NCBI GenBank assembly: GCA_020543525.1
Contig: JAHYIO010000003.1
Span: forward strand, 1,736,001 to 1,800,000
Direction: 5' to 3'
DNA from: Coriolopsis trogii
Taxonomy: Eukaryota > Basidiomycota > Agaricomycetes > Polyporales > Polyporaceae
Length of the DNA: 64,000 nt
Below the pieces are notes generated by a model. It saw only the letters and a program-made list of their open reading frames with translations, was not told the DNA's origin and did not search any database. Position numbers and translations under genes: made by a program. Positions 12,480 through 22,997 of this stretch are shown one piece after another. The number at the start of each line of letters is the position of its first letter. Position 1 is the stretch's first letter.

Positions 12480-13571
12480 GATGATTGCGTAGAACGGGTT
12501 GAACAAGTATTGGACAGGACAGAGACGTGAGTTGCGTTCCAGAAGCAAGTAAGCGGCAGTGTGTCCGCGGTTGAGCTCCAGTTTACTCTTGTTTGCTGGC
12601 TCTCAGACTGTGGGCGCTCACTCATCATCGGCCTTTGCCGCCGCCCTCTGGTGCTGAGCGCTCCACAACCGCTCCCGTTTCGTCCAATTCTTCTACCCAT
12701 GTCGTATCGAAGACAAGAGCTGAGTGGGACCCAGCTTTCGCAGGTTGAACTATGCGACCCCGTCTCCAGTATGAATTGATTTGCGGCTAATCAGACATCG
12801 CAATATTTGTGACCTCCAGGTGTCGCGTCTAACACGAATTACTCCTCCGACAACATCAAGCTGCAGGCTGCCCGTGCGCACGCATCCACCATCCGCTTGC
12901 ACACGCATCTCAAGCCTTGGTCTACTCAAACTTGGCTGATAGGATATTTGAACTGACCGCAATGTTACCACGTAAACAGGGTCGGGGCACTCAACCTACG
13001 TAAGATACTCCGGATCCTCACCATATATGTTTTGGCTTCTTATTTGAGCCCGATTTACAACAAACTATGCTCACTTTCAACTAAGCCCTCTCAGCGCGCA
13101 CTGCGGCACAGCAATTCAGTATTGTTGTGTCTAGGTACCTCAAGATAAGTAGATCCGAACTCAGGCATATCTGATCGCATTTGATACGGCGCACGCGGTC
13201 AATAACGTCCTATAACGTCCCGAGCATGTGTCGTCCGTTGTCGTGCGACCGGAGCGAGCCAAGAGTTACGACTACCATTGGCATACAGGACAGGTTGGAT
13301 TCACCGCGAATGCCCGGGATCGCTATCGGATCCGCCAGGAACGAGACGGGTCCTCGAATTTTGAACATGACTGATGCTTGAAGTTGTTGTATTCAATCGT
13401 AAGTACGGCTTTGATGCCCGACACGACCGAATACCTCGGGACTCGGCGGGGCCAGTCCAACCGTCCCTTCGTATATAAGGTGATTTTGCCGGCCATCCTC
13501 TCCAGTGTCTCCTCACCGAGTCACTGTCCCCCTTACCAGCCGATATCAATCTCACGCGTCTCACGACAATC
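12480..13571. other. Intergenic region between Luc7 and secreted-protein gene
   Basis: This stretch of about 1.1 kb lies between two divergent start codons. No coding exon could be supported. It contains the Luc7 promoter side and, near its right end, a clear TATA box at 13472 followed by a CT-rich stretch leading into the secreted-protein gene. Confidence 0.6.
13472..13478 (+). promoter_or_regulatory. TATA box of the secreted-protein gene
   Basis: The sequence TATATAA lies about 94 bp before the ATG at 13572. It is followed by a CT-rich tract (ctctccagtgtctcctcacc) typical of fungal transcription start zones. TATA boxes of this quality are rare in the window, which fits a regulated gene for an exported protein. 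Confidence 0.6.
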
Positions 13572-14449
13572 ATGGTATCTCTTCGCCTCACCTCCCTCCT
13601 CGCGCTCACTACCTTCGCGCTAGCGTTCGCCGCGCCCACCTCCGACATGACATTCGAGAGACGCGTCCTGGGTCCCTTTGATGTGCTCTCCAACGGGGCG
13701 CCTTTGTCACTCGAGAAAACCTGCCTCGCGCAGGTCCACGCGCTCGACCACCCATATAAGTTCTTCCGGGACCCGTTCAACTTCTCCGACGAGTGCACGG
13801 CGAGTGCGATAAGCCTCGAATCCGACCCAGACAAGTTCCTCCTTGTTATGTACAAGCTCACCGACGAAGGCGACCGCGGAAAGCTGCCGCGCTCTGCGAC
13901 CGTGCCCAGGCTCACGAAGGATGTGAGCGCACTGTCTCCTTAGGTTCATATGACGGTCGTACTCATTCATCTCATTTGCCCCTTCAGATGTACAAGCGCA
14001 TTTCCAAGGGCAACGACGTCGCCACTCAGCAGAACTTCATCGGTCAGGAAATGTCTTTCCCTTGCTTCATTCCGCCTGAGGCTTACAGGTTCATGTCTTT
14101 TCTTCCAGATTTCTACTATGGGCTGCTGGCTAAGACTGGCGGTCCGTACCCCACCAACAGCAATTATACGAAAGGCATATGGGGAGTGCTCTCCGCGTGG
14201 ACCGGGTTCTGTGACAGCCGCGCCATCCCATATGACAATCTGGCTGATTGGGTAGGCGTTCCGTTTGTTGCTACGAGGTACGGAACAAAGCTGACATGTG
14301 CAATATACACAGTTCCAATACTTTGCGACTTCGAAGTACAGGCCGACGTGCTGAGTGCACGTTGCCCGAACGTGATCACACCGGTCAACTGCACGGTTGC
14401 TCGACTCGAACGATCATGGATTGTTGATGAGGACGTGACGACTACCTAG
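13572..14449 (+). CDS. Secreted protein of unknown function
   Basis: The N terminus is a classic signal peptide: MVSLRLTSLLALTTFALAFA, with likely cleavage near AFAAP. Exon 1 is 13572-13922. The intron at 13923-13987 (gtgagc...cttcag) leads to exon 2 from 13988 (MYKRISKGND). The mature part has several cysteines (KTCLAQV, DECTAS, FPCFIP, GFCDSR) and Asn-glycosylation sites such as NFSD and NYTK, as expected for an extracellular protein. The 3' end is uncertain. Unspliced, the frame runs to 14449. A possible 35-bp intron after ATR (gtacgg...acacag) would change the last residues and end the protein slightly earlier. No catalytic family recognised. Confidence 0.7.
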
Positions 14450-14540
14450 CCATTCAGGAAGGTAAATTTTTAGATCGTGATTGTGAAGATGCCGCAATTA
14501 TCATGTTATCGTACACTGCTGTTGAATGTATGTGTGTCAT

Positions 14541-15040
14541 TCAGACCAGGCGCTGGTTCTCAGCGACACCGAGGTCCTCTCCGGTAATCCCTGCTGCACC
14601 CGAGAGCACCGCATCTCTTTGTTGCTTGTCTTGTGCGCGTTCATTGACGGAGCCAGGTGCATCCTGCTCGATGCGACGCTTGTTGACCTGGTTCTCCATG
14701 CGACCGATCGCTGGGGAGAGGATTAGTTCACTGCATGAATCATATGTATCTTCTCCGCTTGTCATGACCAACCTTGATCGAGTCGCGCTGTAACACCATG
14801 AGCACGACATTTAGGTAAGGTATGTCAGGAAGACGACGTACATTGTTCACCTCGAAGGCCGGCGGTGTCGACCTTCTCCTCTTGCGGTGGTACCAGCCAG
14901 CTCTGGCCAGTCGCGCCCTTGAGGTTACCCGACTGTTGTTCTTGTGGCGGGACGAGAAAACTAGGGTCCGAGACTGTTGGCTCAGACTGCGTATCACGGG
15001 TGGTCTTCTTCTCTTCCTGGGGTGCAAGGAGGTGGCTCAT
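14541..15040 (-). CDS. Small hypothetical protein with VPPQE repeats
   Basis: About 127 residues in three exons. Exon 1 starts at 15040 (MSHLLAPQEEKK) and contains the twice-repeated motif FLVPPQEQQ/WLVPPQEEK, with a related LLAPQEEKK at the start. A 50-odd-bp intron (gtacgt...ttacag) leads to a very short exon of 15 bases (read as SRLDQ). A second intron leads to the last exon (IGRMENQVNKRRIEQDAPGS...), ending at 14541 in ENQRLV. The three pieces join in one frame. The C-terminal part looks like a charged helix. No transmembrane segment, signal peptide or known domain is visible. Function unknown; low complexity makes homology assignment unsafe. Confidence 0.6.
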
Positions 15041-15303
15041 GACCGCAATGTGAGGTCTGTGCTTTATGAAGTACGGAGTCGATGGGTGAGTGAAGCGTTG
15101 GTAGAGATTTAGGAGGGCATAGACCGATGCCTATATAGCCCGTACGACGGCCGTGTGACATCATGGTGGCCATGGAATGCATCCTGCCGCTGACCGAGGT
15201 GAAGGTCGCCTCAAACTCTCAAGCCACCGCGTACACACCACCTCCCATTTTGGGAACCATCGACGCGCGTGCTGAGCGCCTCGCTAACTTGGTGGACGTG
15301 ACG

Positions 15304-16921
15304 ATGCTTGCCCGTCGGTTCCTCTCCACCGCGTCCCTCCCGCCGACAATCCGACAGCTGCTTGCTGCTCCTCAATCCTCCTCTCCCGCCGCGATACAAG
15401 TCAATGGCTGGGTCAAGTCCATCCGCAGACAGAAGAAAGTCGCGTTCGCGGTCATCTCCGATGGGTCCTCTGACTCGGGCCTCCAAGCTGTCTTCACCGA
15501 CGTGAACCTTGCCAAACAGTACGTTGCGGAGGCGGGATGGTGATGCGTGGAACTGATCCATGAACGCAAGGCTTACGAATGGCGCGAGCGTACGGTTGCG
15601 CGGAACATTGACAGACAGTCCAGGGCGCGGACAAGCTAAAGAATTGAAAGTTGCCGAAGCGGAGGTCTTGGGGGAATGCGATCCCGAAGTATGCACAACC
15701 AAATCTCGCATCGACAACGTCTTGCTGACTTTCAGCAGACATACCCCATGCAAAAGCAAGCCCTGACGGTTGAGTATCTCAGAGAGCACTGTCACCTCCG
15801 AGCCCGCACACGAGAGATCGGTGCAATGCTTCGTTTGCGCGACACCACCACTAGAGCATTGCACGATTTCTTCCATGTGAGTATATGCACCCGTATAAAT
15901 TTATCGTCGCGCTGATGGAAATCAGGACAATGATTTCGTACACGTACACACCCCCATAATCACCTCTAATGACTGCGAAGGCGCGGGCGAGACTTTCCGC
16001 ATCGCACCCTCCACGGCGGACGAACCCGCATCTTCGCCTAGCCAGCCGAACAAAGACAACGCACCGTCTGAGTATTTTGGTCACCCAGCATACTTGACTG
16101 TCTCTTCGCAACTCCACCTGGAAGCCGTCGCGTCCGCACTCTCCCGCGTCTACACCCTCTCGCCCTGCTTCCGCGCCGAGCGCTCCCAGACCTCCCGCCA
16201 CCTCTCCGAGTTCTGGATGCTCGAAGCCGAGTGGGCATTCACCTCATCCGTCAGCGACCTCTGCACGCTCCTCGAAGCTGCCCTCCGACACGTTTTCCGC
16301 ACGCATGCCACCAGCCCCGACATGGACGCGCTCTGGAAGCAACAGGACGTCGACAACCCCAGCCAGACAGCCAGACGCGCCGAGCTCCACCGCTACGCTG
16401 ACGCCCCCTCGCCTTGGACCCGACTCACGTACACAGATGCAATCGCCCTGCTCGCCGAGCACCACGCCTCCACCCCCGGCGGCGCCTTCGTCTTCGCGCC
16501 CGAGTGGGGCGCAAGCCTGCAGAGCGAGCACGAGCGCTGGCTCGCCGACTCGCACGCCCGCGGACCCGTCTTCGTCACCGACTACCCCGCTACGCTCAAG
16601 CCGTTCTACATGCGCGCGAACGACGGCTGCGCGCCCGGCCGCGAGACCGTCGCCTGCTTCGACCTGCTCGTGCCCCGCATCGGGGAGCTCGTCGGGGGCT
16701 CGCTGCGTGAGGAGCGCGCGGGGTTGCTCGAGGCGGCGCTCGAGAGGCATGGGCTCAACAAGGACGCGTATGGGTGGTACCTTGACTTGAGACGGTTCGG
16801 GGGCGCGCCGCATGGCGGCTTTGGGCTTGGGTTCGAGAGGCTCGTCAGCTGGATGAGTGGGATCGAGAGCGTACGGGAGTGTGTGGCGATGCCGAGATGG
16901 GCAGGGCGGATGTTGTTGTGA
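15304..16921 (+). CDS. SLM5: Mitochondrial asparaginyl-tRNA synthetase
   Basis: Class II aminoacyl-tRNA synthetase charging mitochondrial tRNA-Asn. The chosen ATG at 15304 opens a presequence (MLARRFLSTASLPP); an in-frame ATG at 15163 would add 47 residues and is less likely. Exons are 15304-15518, 15571-15688, about 15736-15876 and 15926-16921, giving roughly 489 residues. The anticodon-binding OB fold contains VNGWVKSIRRQKKVAFAVI. The catalytic domain shows class II motif 2 (CFRAERSQTSRHLSEFWMLE) and motif 3 (GGFGLGFERLVSW). YPMQKQ and HVHTPIIT are typical of the AsnRS/AspRS group, and the Asn-specific form is supported by overall resemblance to NARS2. All motifs are intact. Confidence 0.93.
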
Positions 16922-17440
16922 TTAGCTTAGCGTGTCTACGAGAGGGCTGCTTACTGCATATCAAGACATTCTCTACTCCGAGGTTCCAATCCTCGCTTGT
17001 GTGACAGCAGACTGATTCGACATGGTTTCAGGATGTTGTCAGCGCCAATGAGGAGAGTTTATGTACATGGATTATGGAGTATGGACCACGACGTAGGATG
17101 ATTAGACTCAAGAAGTGTATCGTACAGCGCGGTGATGAGTATCTTACGCATTGATACTGCAGAGTATGTTATGCGGATGCGAGTGGTGTTGCGATCTAAA
17201 TGCCTGTACAGTGTTCTAAATATGTGACACGGAACAGGAAAGGATGAGGTGCACAATGTCGAGGAAAATGGCACGGGGATGAGTACAATGTGACAACAAT
17301 GAAACACGAGGGAAATCAAACTGTAAGAATACCACCAAGAACGGAGTGATGAATATATGACAGGTTAGAGGGATCGTCGCCATCGGGCCAGGCTGGAAGA
17401 ATGCGGGATGAATGAATGCGAAGTGTCGACGGCGAGTGAA
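16922..17440. other. Intergenic region between convergent genes
   Basis: About 520 bp between two converging 3' ends (Asn-tRNA synthetase and the J-domain/ankyrin gene). It holds only 3' untranslated sequence; no exon, RNA gene or repeat could be supported. Confidence 0.6.
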
Positions 17441-19505
17441 TCAGACAGGGGAGGCGACGGGAGTTTCACCCCGACCACGGCCACGGCCACGGCCGCGGAA
17501 CTGTCCTCTGCCCCGTCCACGACCACGACCATGGTAGTTTGGTAGGCCTTCCTGCTGGGCATGATCAACCCTAGGAGAGCCGGGCTCGGCAGCCGGAGAT
17601 GACGGTTGGCCTTGGTGTTGGTAATGGCCTCGGTACGAGCCCCTACGGGAGTGTTGCCCACGCGGAGTGCGGGAACTGTTTGCCGATGCAGAGAGAGGTG
17701 TTTGTGGGTTCTGGGATGTGGCGGACACTGGAGAAGCCGTGTCTGAGCGCATCTTGTCCGTAACCACTGTAGGACGTGGGCGGCCAGGGCGCTGGTGTCT
17801 GCCGCTTTGCTGCCCATGCGTACGGCCATTCGAATGAGAAGGTGGGGCTGCTTCTAGTGCTGTTTCCGCGTCCGTGGTACTGTCGGCTTCAGACGGAGGC
17901 TCTGCAGAGTAGCCGCCGAAGGTCGCAAACAAGTTGACAAACTCGTCGTACTTGCTCGTGGGCGAGATGCTGGACTTGAAGTGCTTGTCGGTCACGAGCT
18001 TCCACGCCTCGTCCATGTCCTCGTGGGTGTGCAGGTGTTTGTCCAGCACCAGCCAGACCATCTCTGGTTCTTTCGATTCGAGCGCGAGGCGCAGATTAGA
18101 CCGGGGTTTCGGGGAGCTGTATATGCCAGCGTAGTCTCCGTCCTGAGGAGGATACGCCTCAAATAGATGCGTTACTACTTTCGAGAAGCCACTGCGAAGA
18201 GCAATGTGGAATGCTGTCATATCGTCACCGTTCCGCTCATCGGGCTCGGCGCCTGCACATAGACGGAGGTCGTCATGAGAGTGACAACGTATAAGTGGAT
18301 TGACGCACCATGCGAATCAAGCCACTCGACGAGTTCAGCGTCTCCGTTCTTTGCAGCAATGTGTAACAGGGTTTCCTTGGGGTCTGCAGGAGGATTCTTG
18401 GCGAACCCTTCTAAACCCTTTCGAAGTTCGCCGCCAGACGCATCGACATTCTGCTCCCAGACACCCTTTCTGACAGCCGCCGCGTCGTTGCGCCGTGCGG
18501 CTTCGAAGGTCTTCGAACGGAGTGTCTGCACCTGTTCTTGTTGACTGCGGACTTTTTCCTCCGCCTTCTTTCGGGCAGCTTCTGCCTCAGCTTTCTTCGC
18601 GGATGCTTTGTCACGCTGCCGCTGTTCAGCTGCGCGCCGCTCTACAAGAGAAAATCAGACTCCAAATTGTGTCTAGCATGATTGAGAAAGTCCTTACCAC
18701 GCTCCCGTTCCCGCTCTTGGTGAGCCTTGCGGTTGGCTTCCTCCCGAGCGCGGCGTGCTGCGGCGTGCTCCTGCTCTTCCCTAGCACGGCGCAAACGGGC
18801 AGCGTACTGCTCCGGGGATTCCTGGGGACTTGGAGGACGGTGCTGGTGGCGATGGTACTCTGAGCGATATGAGTTACGCGATCCGAGACAAAGGGAGAAG
18901 CCACCCACGAGCATGGGAGTATCGGCTGGCGCGTCCTCTCAGAAGCTCTTCAAACAAGAACCTGTCGTAGATGACTGCATGAGCGAGTACTGTCAGAGCG
19001 GGAAAGGTAGGACTTACATGTAGAAGTCCATGTGTTCCTCATACTCCGAATCGTAGTCGTCGTACTCATCGTCGTAGTAGTAGTCGTCGTCATAGTCATC
19101 ATCAAAGTAGTCATCGTCGTCGTAGCCAAACGGATGGAAGTGAGTATGAGGATGGCTACGGGGTGGCGCGGCCGAGCGGTCGAGATGCTTGAGGAGGGTG
19201 TTGTATGCCTCGCTAACCCTCTGGAACTGGGCTGTCGCATCGGCGTCGCCCGGATTCTTGTCAGGGTGTGTCTTGAGCGCGAGCTAGATGTTGATCGCGA
19301 GCACGTTGTTGAGCTACGACAGACGGTGCGAACGACGCGTCTCTCACCTGTTTGTATGTGGACTTGACCACCTCCAGCGACGCGCCCTAGCCGGCATTGA
19401 GCGCCTCTTGTCAGGATACGGTCGGCTGTGGGCAATGGGATAGCATACCTGGTCAAGACCGAGGATGGTGTATGCCTCGACGACGGAGGAGTGTTTGGCG
19501 ACCAT
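17441..19505 (-). CDS. J-domain protein with ankyrin repeats and RG-rich tail
   Basis: A multi-domain protein assembled from several exons. It begins MVAKHSSVVEAYTILGLDQ (ATG 19505; an in-frame ATG at 19547 would add 14 residues). Two short introns precede LALKTHPDKNPGDADA. HPD is the J-domain signature that stimulates Hsp70 ATPase. Next come an Asp/Tyr-rich acidic stretch (FGYDDDDYFDDDY), a highly charged coiled coil (RERERERGKD), and an ankyrin region (KETLLHIAAKNGDAELVEWL, then DDMTAFHIALRSGFSKVVTH). After a Ser/Pro-rich linker the protein ends in RG repeats (GRGRGRGRGQFRGRGRGRGR), which in other proteins bind RNA or are arginine-methylated. Order and frames are clear. The combined role is inferred: an Hsp70 co-chaperone possibly recruited to ribosomes or RNP. 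Confidence 0.8.
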
Positions 19506-19707
19506 GGCTCGGGTCTGGGTGGCGGGAGAGAGGGCGGGATGAAGCAAGGGCGAAAAACGCGCACCGCCTAGCGCCCAGTCGCGTCTCGTTTATGACCACC
19601 CGTGCCACTCGCTGCCCAATCCGGAAGGCTTCGGCCAACGCGTCGAGCCGCCTTCCTTTGACCACCACCACTCCCTGGCCACCGCGTCTCTCTCCTCTGG
19701 CCACCCC
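19506..19707. promoter_or_regulatory. Shared divergent promoter, J-ankyrin protein and Bcs1
   Basis: A 202-bp gap between opposite start codons. It must carry both core promoters. No TATA box was seen; the assignment is by arrangement only. Confidence 0.45.
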
Positions 19708-21353
19708 ATGGAGCACTCTCCGACCCCGCCCCCCGCTCCTGAACCCATTGTTGCGCCCGCTGCAACTCAGTCAGCAGCAACATCTGCCCACAATGGCGCG
19801 TCCTTCCTCTCCACTATCATGAGTGACAAGTGCGCATCTCTCTCATACCTTTCTCGCATATCCTGAACAAACTCCGTGAAGCATAGCCCCTACTTCCAGG
19901 CCGGCTTTGGCATAATGGTGCGTTTTCATGTGTCTACGCATCTATTCACGCCTCATCCGACCGCTAGGGAGTAGGCGTCGCATTGACGTTCCTCCGCCAA
20001 GGCACCATGCTCGCTGCCACTACTCTGCGGAGGCAGATGCTGGTCTCGCTCGAGATGAACAACAAAGATCCCGCATACGACTACTTCCTGACCTGGATGG
20101 CTGCCCAATCCGCGCGCACCCACGCCGGCGCCGCCCCATGGACAGGCCTCTTCCGTTCGTCCACCCCATGGATGCGAAGCCACCAGCTCGGCGTGCAAAC
20201 ACTGCACGAGCAGCGCAAGAACGGCAGCGCGTCAGTCATGTTCAAGCTCGTTGCCGCTCCCGGCACACATTATCTCCGCTATGGCAAAGTCTGGATGCAA
20301 ATCAAGCGAGACAGGGAGACGAAGTCGCCCAACCTCATGACCGGCATGCCTTGGGAGACTATAACTATCACCACACTCTCCCGTGATCGGGGTGTGTTCA
20401 CTCATCTCCTCTCCGAAGCGCGTGACATGGCTATGCGCGGACAGGAAGGCAAGCTCGTCATCAACATTCCCTGGGGCATCGAATGGAAGCCGTTCGGCCA
20501 ACCAAGGCGAAAGCGTCCGCTACACAGCGTTGTCTTGGAGGAAGGCGTTGCCGAGAGGATTGAAGACGATGTCAAAGCGTTCCTCCAGCGACGGCAGTGG
20601 TATGCTGATCGGGGTACGTTCAGTCTCTCTCGTCTGTGCAAACTGATTTTAAGAGTCCTCGCAGGCATTCCCTACCGTCGGGGCTATCTGCTGCATGGCC
20701 CACCGGGGTCTGGCAAGTCCTCGTTCATACAAGCTCTGGCCGGCGCTCTCAACTACGACATCTGCGTCCTCAACCTTTCCGAGCGCGGGCTCGCGGACGA
20801 CAAGCTCATCCACCTCCTCTCCAACACCCCCGAACGCAGCTTCGTCCTGATCGAGGACATTGACGCCGCGTTCAACAAACGCGTCCAGACCAGCGCGGAC
20901 GGCTACCAGTCCTCGGTCACGTTCTCCGGCTTCCTGAATGCGCTGGACGGCGTCGCGTCGGGCGAGGAACGCATCATCTTCATGACGACGAACCATCCCG
21001 AACAGCTTGACCCGGCCCTCATCCGCCCAGGCCGTGTCGACCTTTCCGTGCTCATCGACGACGCCTCGCCTAAGCAGGCTCGACGGCTGTTCGAGCGGTT
21101 CTACGGGAGAGGCGAGGCTGCAGAGAATGAGCTGCAGGAAGCGCAGGACGCCAGTGTGAGTGACTGGGGGCGCATCCCTGACGAGAAGCTACACGAATGG
21201 GCAGACGAGATAGAGTCCGTCGTGGAGAAAGAGGCAGCCACTGGTCGGAGGATCAGCATGGCTGCCCTCCAAGGCCTCTTCATCAGGAGTAGCGCGCCGG
21301 ACGCGGTGAAGGACGTTAGGACGTTGTTCATCTCACGGCAGCCGGCTGCATGA
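19708..21353 (+). CDS. BCS1: Mitochondrial AAA ATPase Bcs1, complex III Rieske-protein translocase
   Basis: Bcs1 moves the folded Rieske Fe-S protein across the mitochondrial inner membrane during complex III assembly. Exons are 19708-19829, 19887-19917, 19968-20613 and 20665-21353, giving 495 residues. The first exon ends in FLSTIMSD and splices to NPYFQAGFGIMGVGVALTFL, the single membrane helix of the family. The Bcs1-specific domain follows. The AAA module has Walker A GPPGSGKSS, Walker B FVLIEDIDAAF, sensor-type MTTNHPEQLDPALIRPGRVD and an arginine-finger region. The intron at 20614-20664 is 51 bp, a multiple of three without a stop, so its retention would insert 17 residues just before GIPYRRGYLLHGPPGSGKSS rather than break the frame. 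Start chosen for frame continuity into NPYF. Confidence 0.95.
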
Positions 21354-21460
21354 AAAGTACAGATACAACTGGTAGATCTCCACCCTGGAATAATTTACAA
21401 TGTGCTACAAAACGCTGGATGTGTGTATTGATACGATGCGTAGATGGCAGATAGACATGT

Positions 21461-22595
21461 CTAGAAGGTAGGCTTCCGCTTGCGTCCAGTGTATCTTGAG
21501 TCGAGGGGAACGCCCTCCTTCCCCCGTTGGCGATAGAGCTGCAGCCCAATGAGTAATAGGTACGTGGCAGAAGACACACGATGACGGACGTACCTCTTTT
21601 TTCTTCAATATCCAGTCCTTGTCCTTGAGACCCTTTCGTTTCCCGCCCTTCTCCCTCGAGCGCAACCGCTCTCTCCGCTTCTCGAACAGAGCCTTCCCTT
21701 CTGCCTCCTCTTCCTCGCCCTCAAGCCCCTTGGGCACTTGTTGGGCTGCTCCTCCCCCGCCCACGAATAGACATAGGTAGACCTTCTTCGCCTTTTTCGA
21801 ATTAGGGTAATCGACGACGACTCCACCTCCGAACCCGGCCTTTTGTGCGATAGACGTGATCAGCTGGATCTGGTCGTCGGAGGTGGGATAGAACTGCAGA
21901 ACAGCGCGGGAAGGGTTCTTGAGGGCTGCATGGAGTGTCGTGAAGAAGCGGGTGAGTCGATGGGGCGGTGAGGACGTAGGGTGCGAGGTCTCTGCGTTCA
22001 GCAGCCATTGGATGACAGATATACTGAAAGGCAGCGCGCGGTTTGAGCAATATTGTGACGAAAGCCGGCTTTATATGGGAGCGTGCATACCTGATGGCCC
22101 CGTCGAAGCTACCTGGCCGGAAGCCGAACCCCTGACCGATGTCCTGGAGGAACAGATCGCCTTCAACCTCGCGTTCTAGCGCGACCTCTGCGAAAAGGGT
22201 CAGCAGCTTGCATTCGAGAAGACTAGTTCATCACGCACCGAGCATGCTCGGAGCGATGTCGACCCCTACCCACACATAGCCCTGCTCGTCGAGAATCTCG
22301 CCCGAGAGCCCGGAGCCGCACCCGATGTCGAGGAGGAACGCCGGTTCGCCTTCGGGGAGGTTGAGGAGTTCGAGCGCACGGTAGGTCATGTCAGCCTGGA
22401 TCTGTTGTATCCGAGAGCTGAGCACGATCAATACGCTTACGAGTGACTCGCATTAGGTGTGTACGCACTTGTTCGTGTACTTTTTGGCCTCGGTGTCGCC
22501 ATAGTACTGTAGGGAGACATATGTCAAGGCACGTCCGCGAGTCACTGAGCGGAGCGTACAATTTCTGGAGGGGCTTGTAATTCTGGCCGTGACAT
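21461..22595 (-). CDS. BUD23: 18S rRNA (guanine-N7)-methyltransferase Bud23
   Basis: SAM-dependent enzyme that methylates a guanine of 18S rRNA during small-subunit maturation. Exon 1 is 22560-22595 ([12 protein letters not shown]). After a short intron comes [12 protein letters not shown], and a third exon starts [18 protein letters not shown]. Motif I reads [16 protein letters not shown], followed by [26 protein letters not shown] and ISVIQWLLN are the post-motif segments characteristic of the family. The Bud23 C-terminal Lys/Arg-rich tail is present ([14 protein letters not shown], then GRKRKPTF). The gene is complete with canonical introns. Two inverted E-boxes lie about 110 bp upstream. 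Confidence 0.95.
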
Positions 22596-22702
22596 AACTT
22601 TAGTGCAGTGTAATTGTGGATTGTATAGTCGAGGAGAGTGGGATGTACACGAGATTCGGATGAGAGTTCACGGCTTGCCTTGATCTGGAGAAAATATTGG
22701 AT

Positions 22703-22725
22703 CACGTGTGCAACGCGCACACGTG
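22703..22725. promoter_or_regulatory. Palindromic double E-box upstream of Bud23
   Basis: CACGTGTGC and its exact reverse complement GCACACGTG are separated by 5 bases. Each arm contains a CACGTG core, the site of bHLH factors such as yeast Cbf1/Pho4. The site lies 108 bp before the Bud23 start (minus strand) and about 270 bp before the gene fragment at 22998, so it could act on either. Binding by any specific factor is inference. Confidence 0.5.
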
Positions 22726-22855
22726 CAAGCGCGTCCGCCTCGCGTCTGCCACAAGGCCGCTCGTGGATGTCAGCAAACGGCCACTCCGTGCTCTTCTCGT
22801 TCTATCTTCTTTAACGTCAACCCTGTGAACATCTACCAGCAGGAGTGCAAAAGGC

Positions 22856-22862
22856 TATAAAA
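22856..22862 (+). promoter_or_regulatory. TATA box before the frame-shifted gene at 22998
   Basis: TATAAAA lies about 140 bp upstream of the ATG at 22998, on the same strand. It suggests that the following gene was, or still is, transcribed. Confidence 0.45.
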
Positions 22863-22997
22863 GCTGTCGCTAACATGATATCCCACTCTCAGGCTATCAT
22901 CTCCAGAACTTACCTTGCCTCTGCGAGTCATACCGGCGCGTCTTGAGCGACCGCCGTCGCCTTCAAAAAAGGCCTTCTACCGTACCAATTGACTTCT

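Noticed and set aside
15163..15303. Longer N terminus for the Asn-tRNA synthetase
   Set aside because: Acidic and not presequence-like, whereas the ATG at 15304 gives a basic Ser/Arg-rich import signal; kept only as an alternative.
17450..17540. GGCCAC repeats as a tandem repeat locus
   Set aside because: They encode the RGRG tail of the same protein in frame.
19030..19130. GTC/ATC triplet run near 19.1 kb as a microsatellite
   Set aside because: It is the reverse complement of codons for the Asp/Tyr-rich stretch of the J-domain protein.
20649..20996. Open frame antisense to Bcs1
   Set aside because: Overlaps the AAA core of a clearly recognised gene; composition is the mirror of it.
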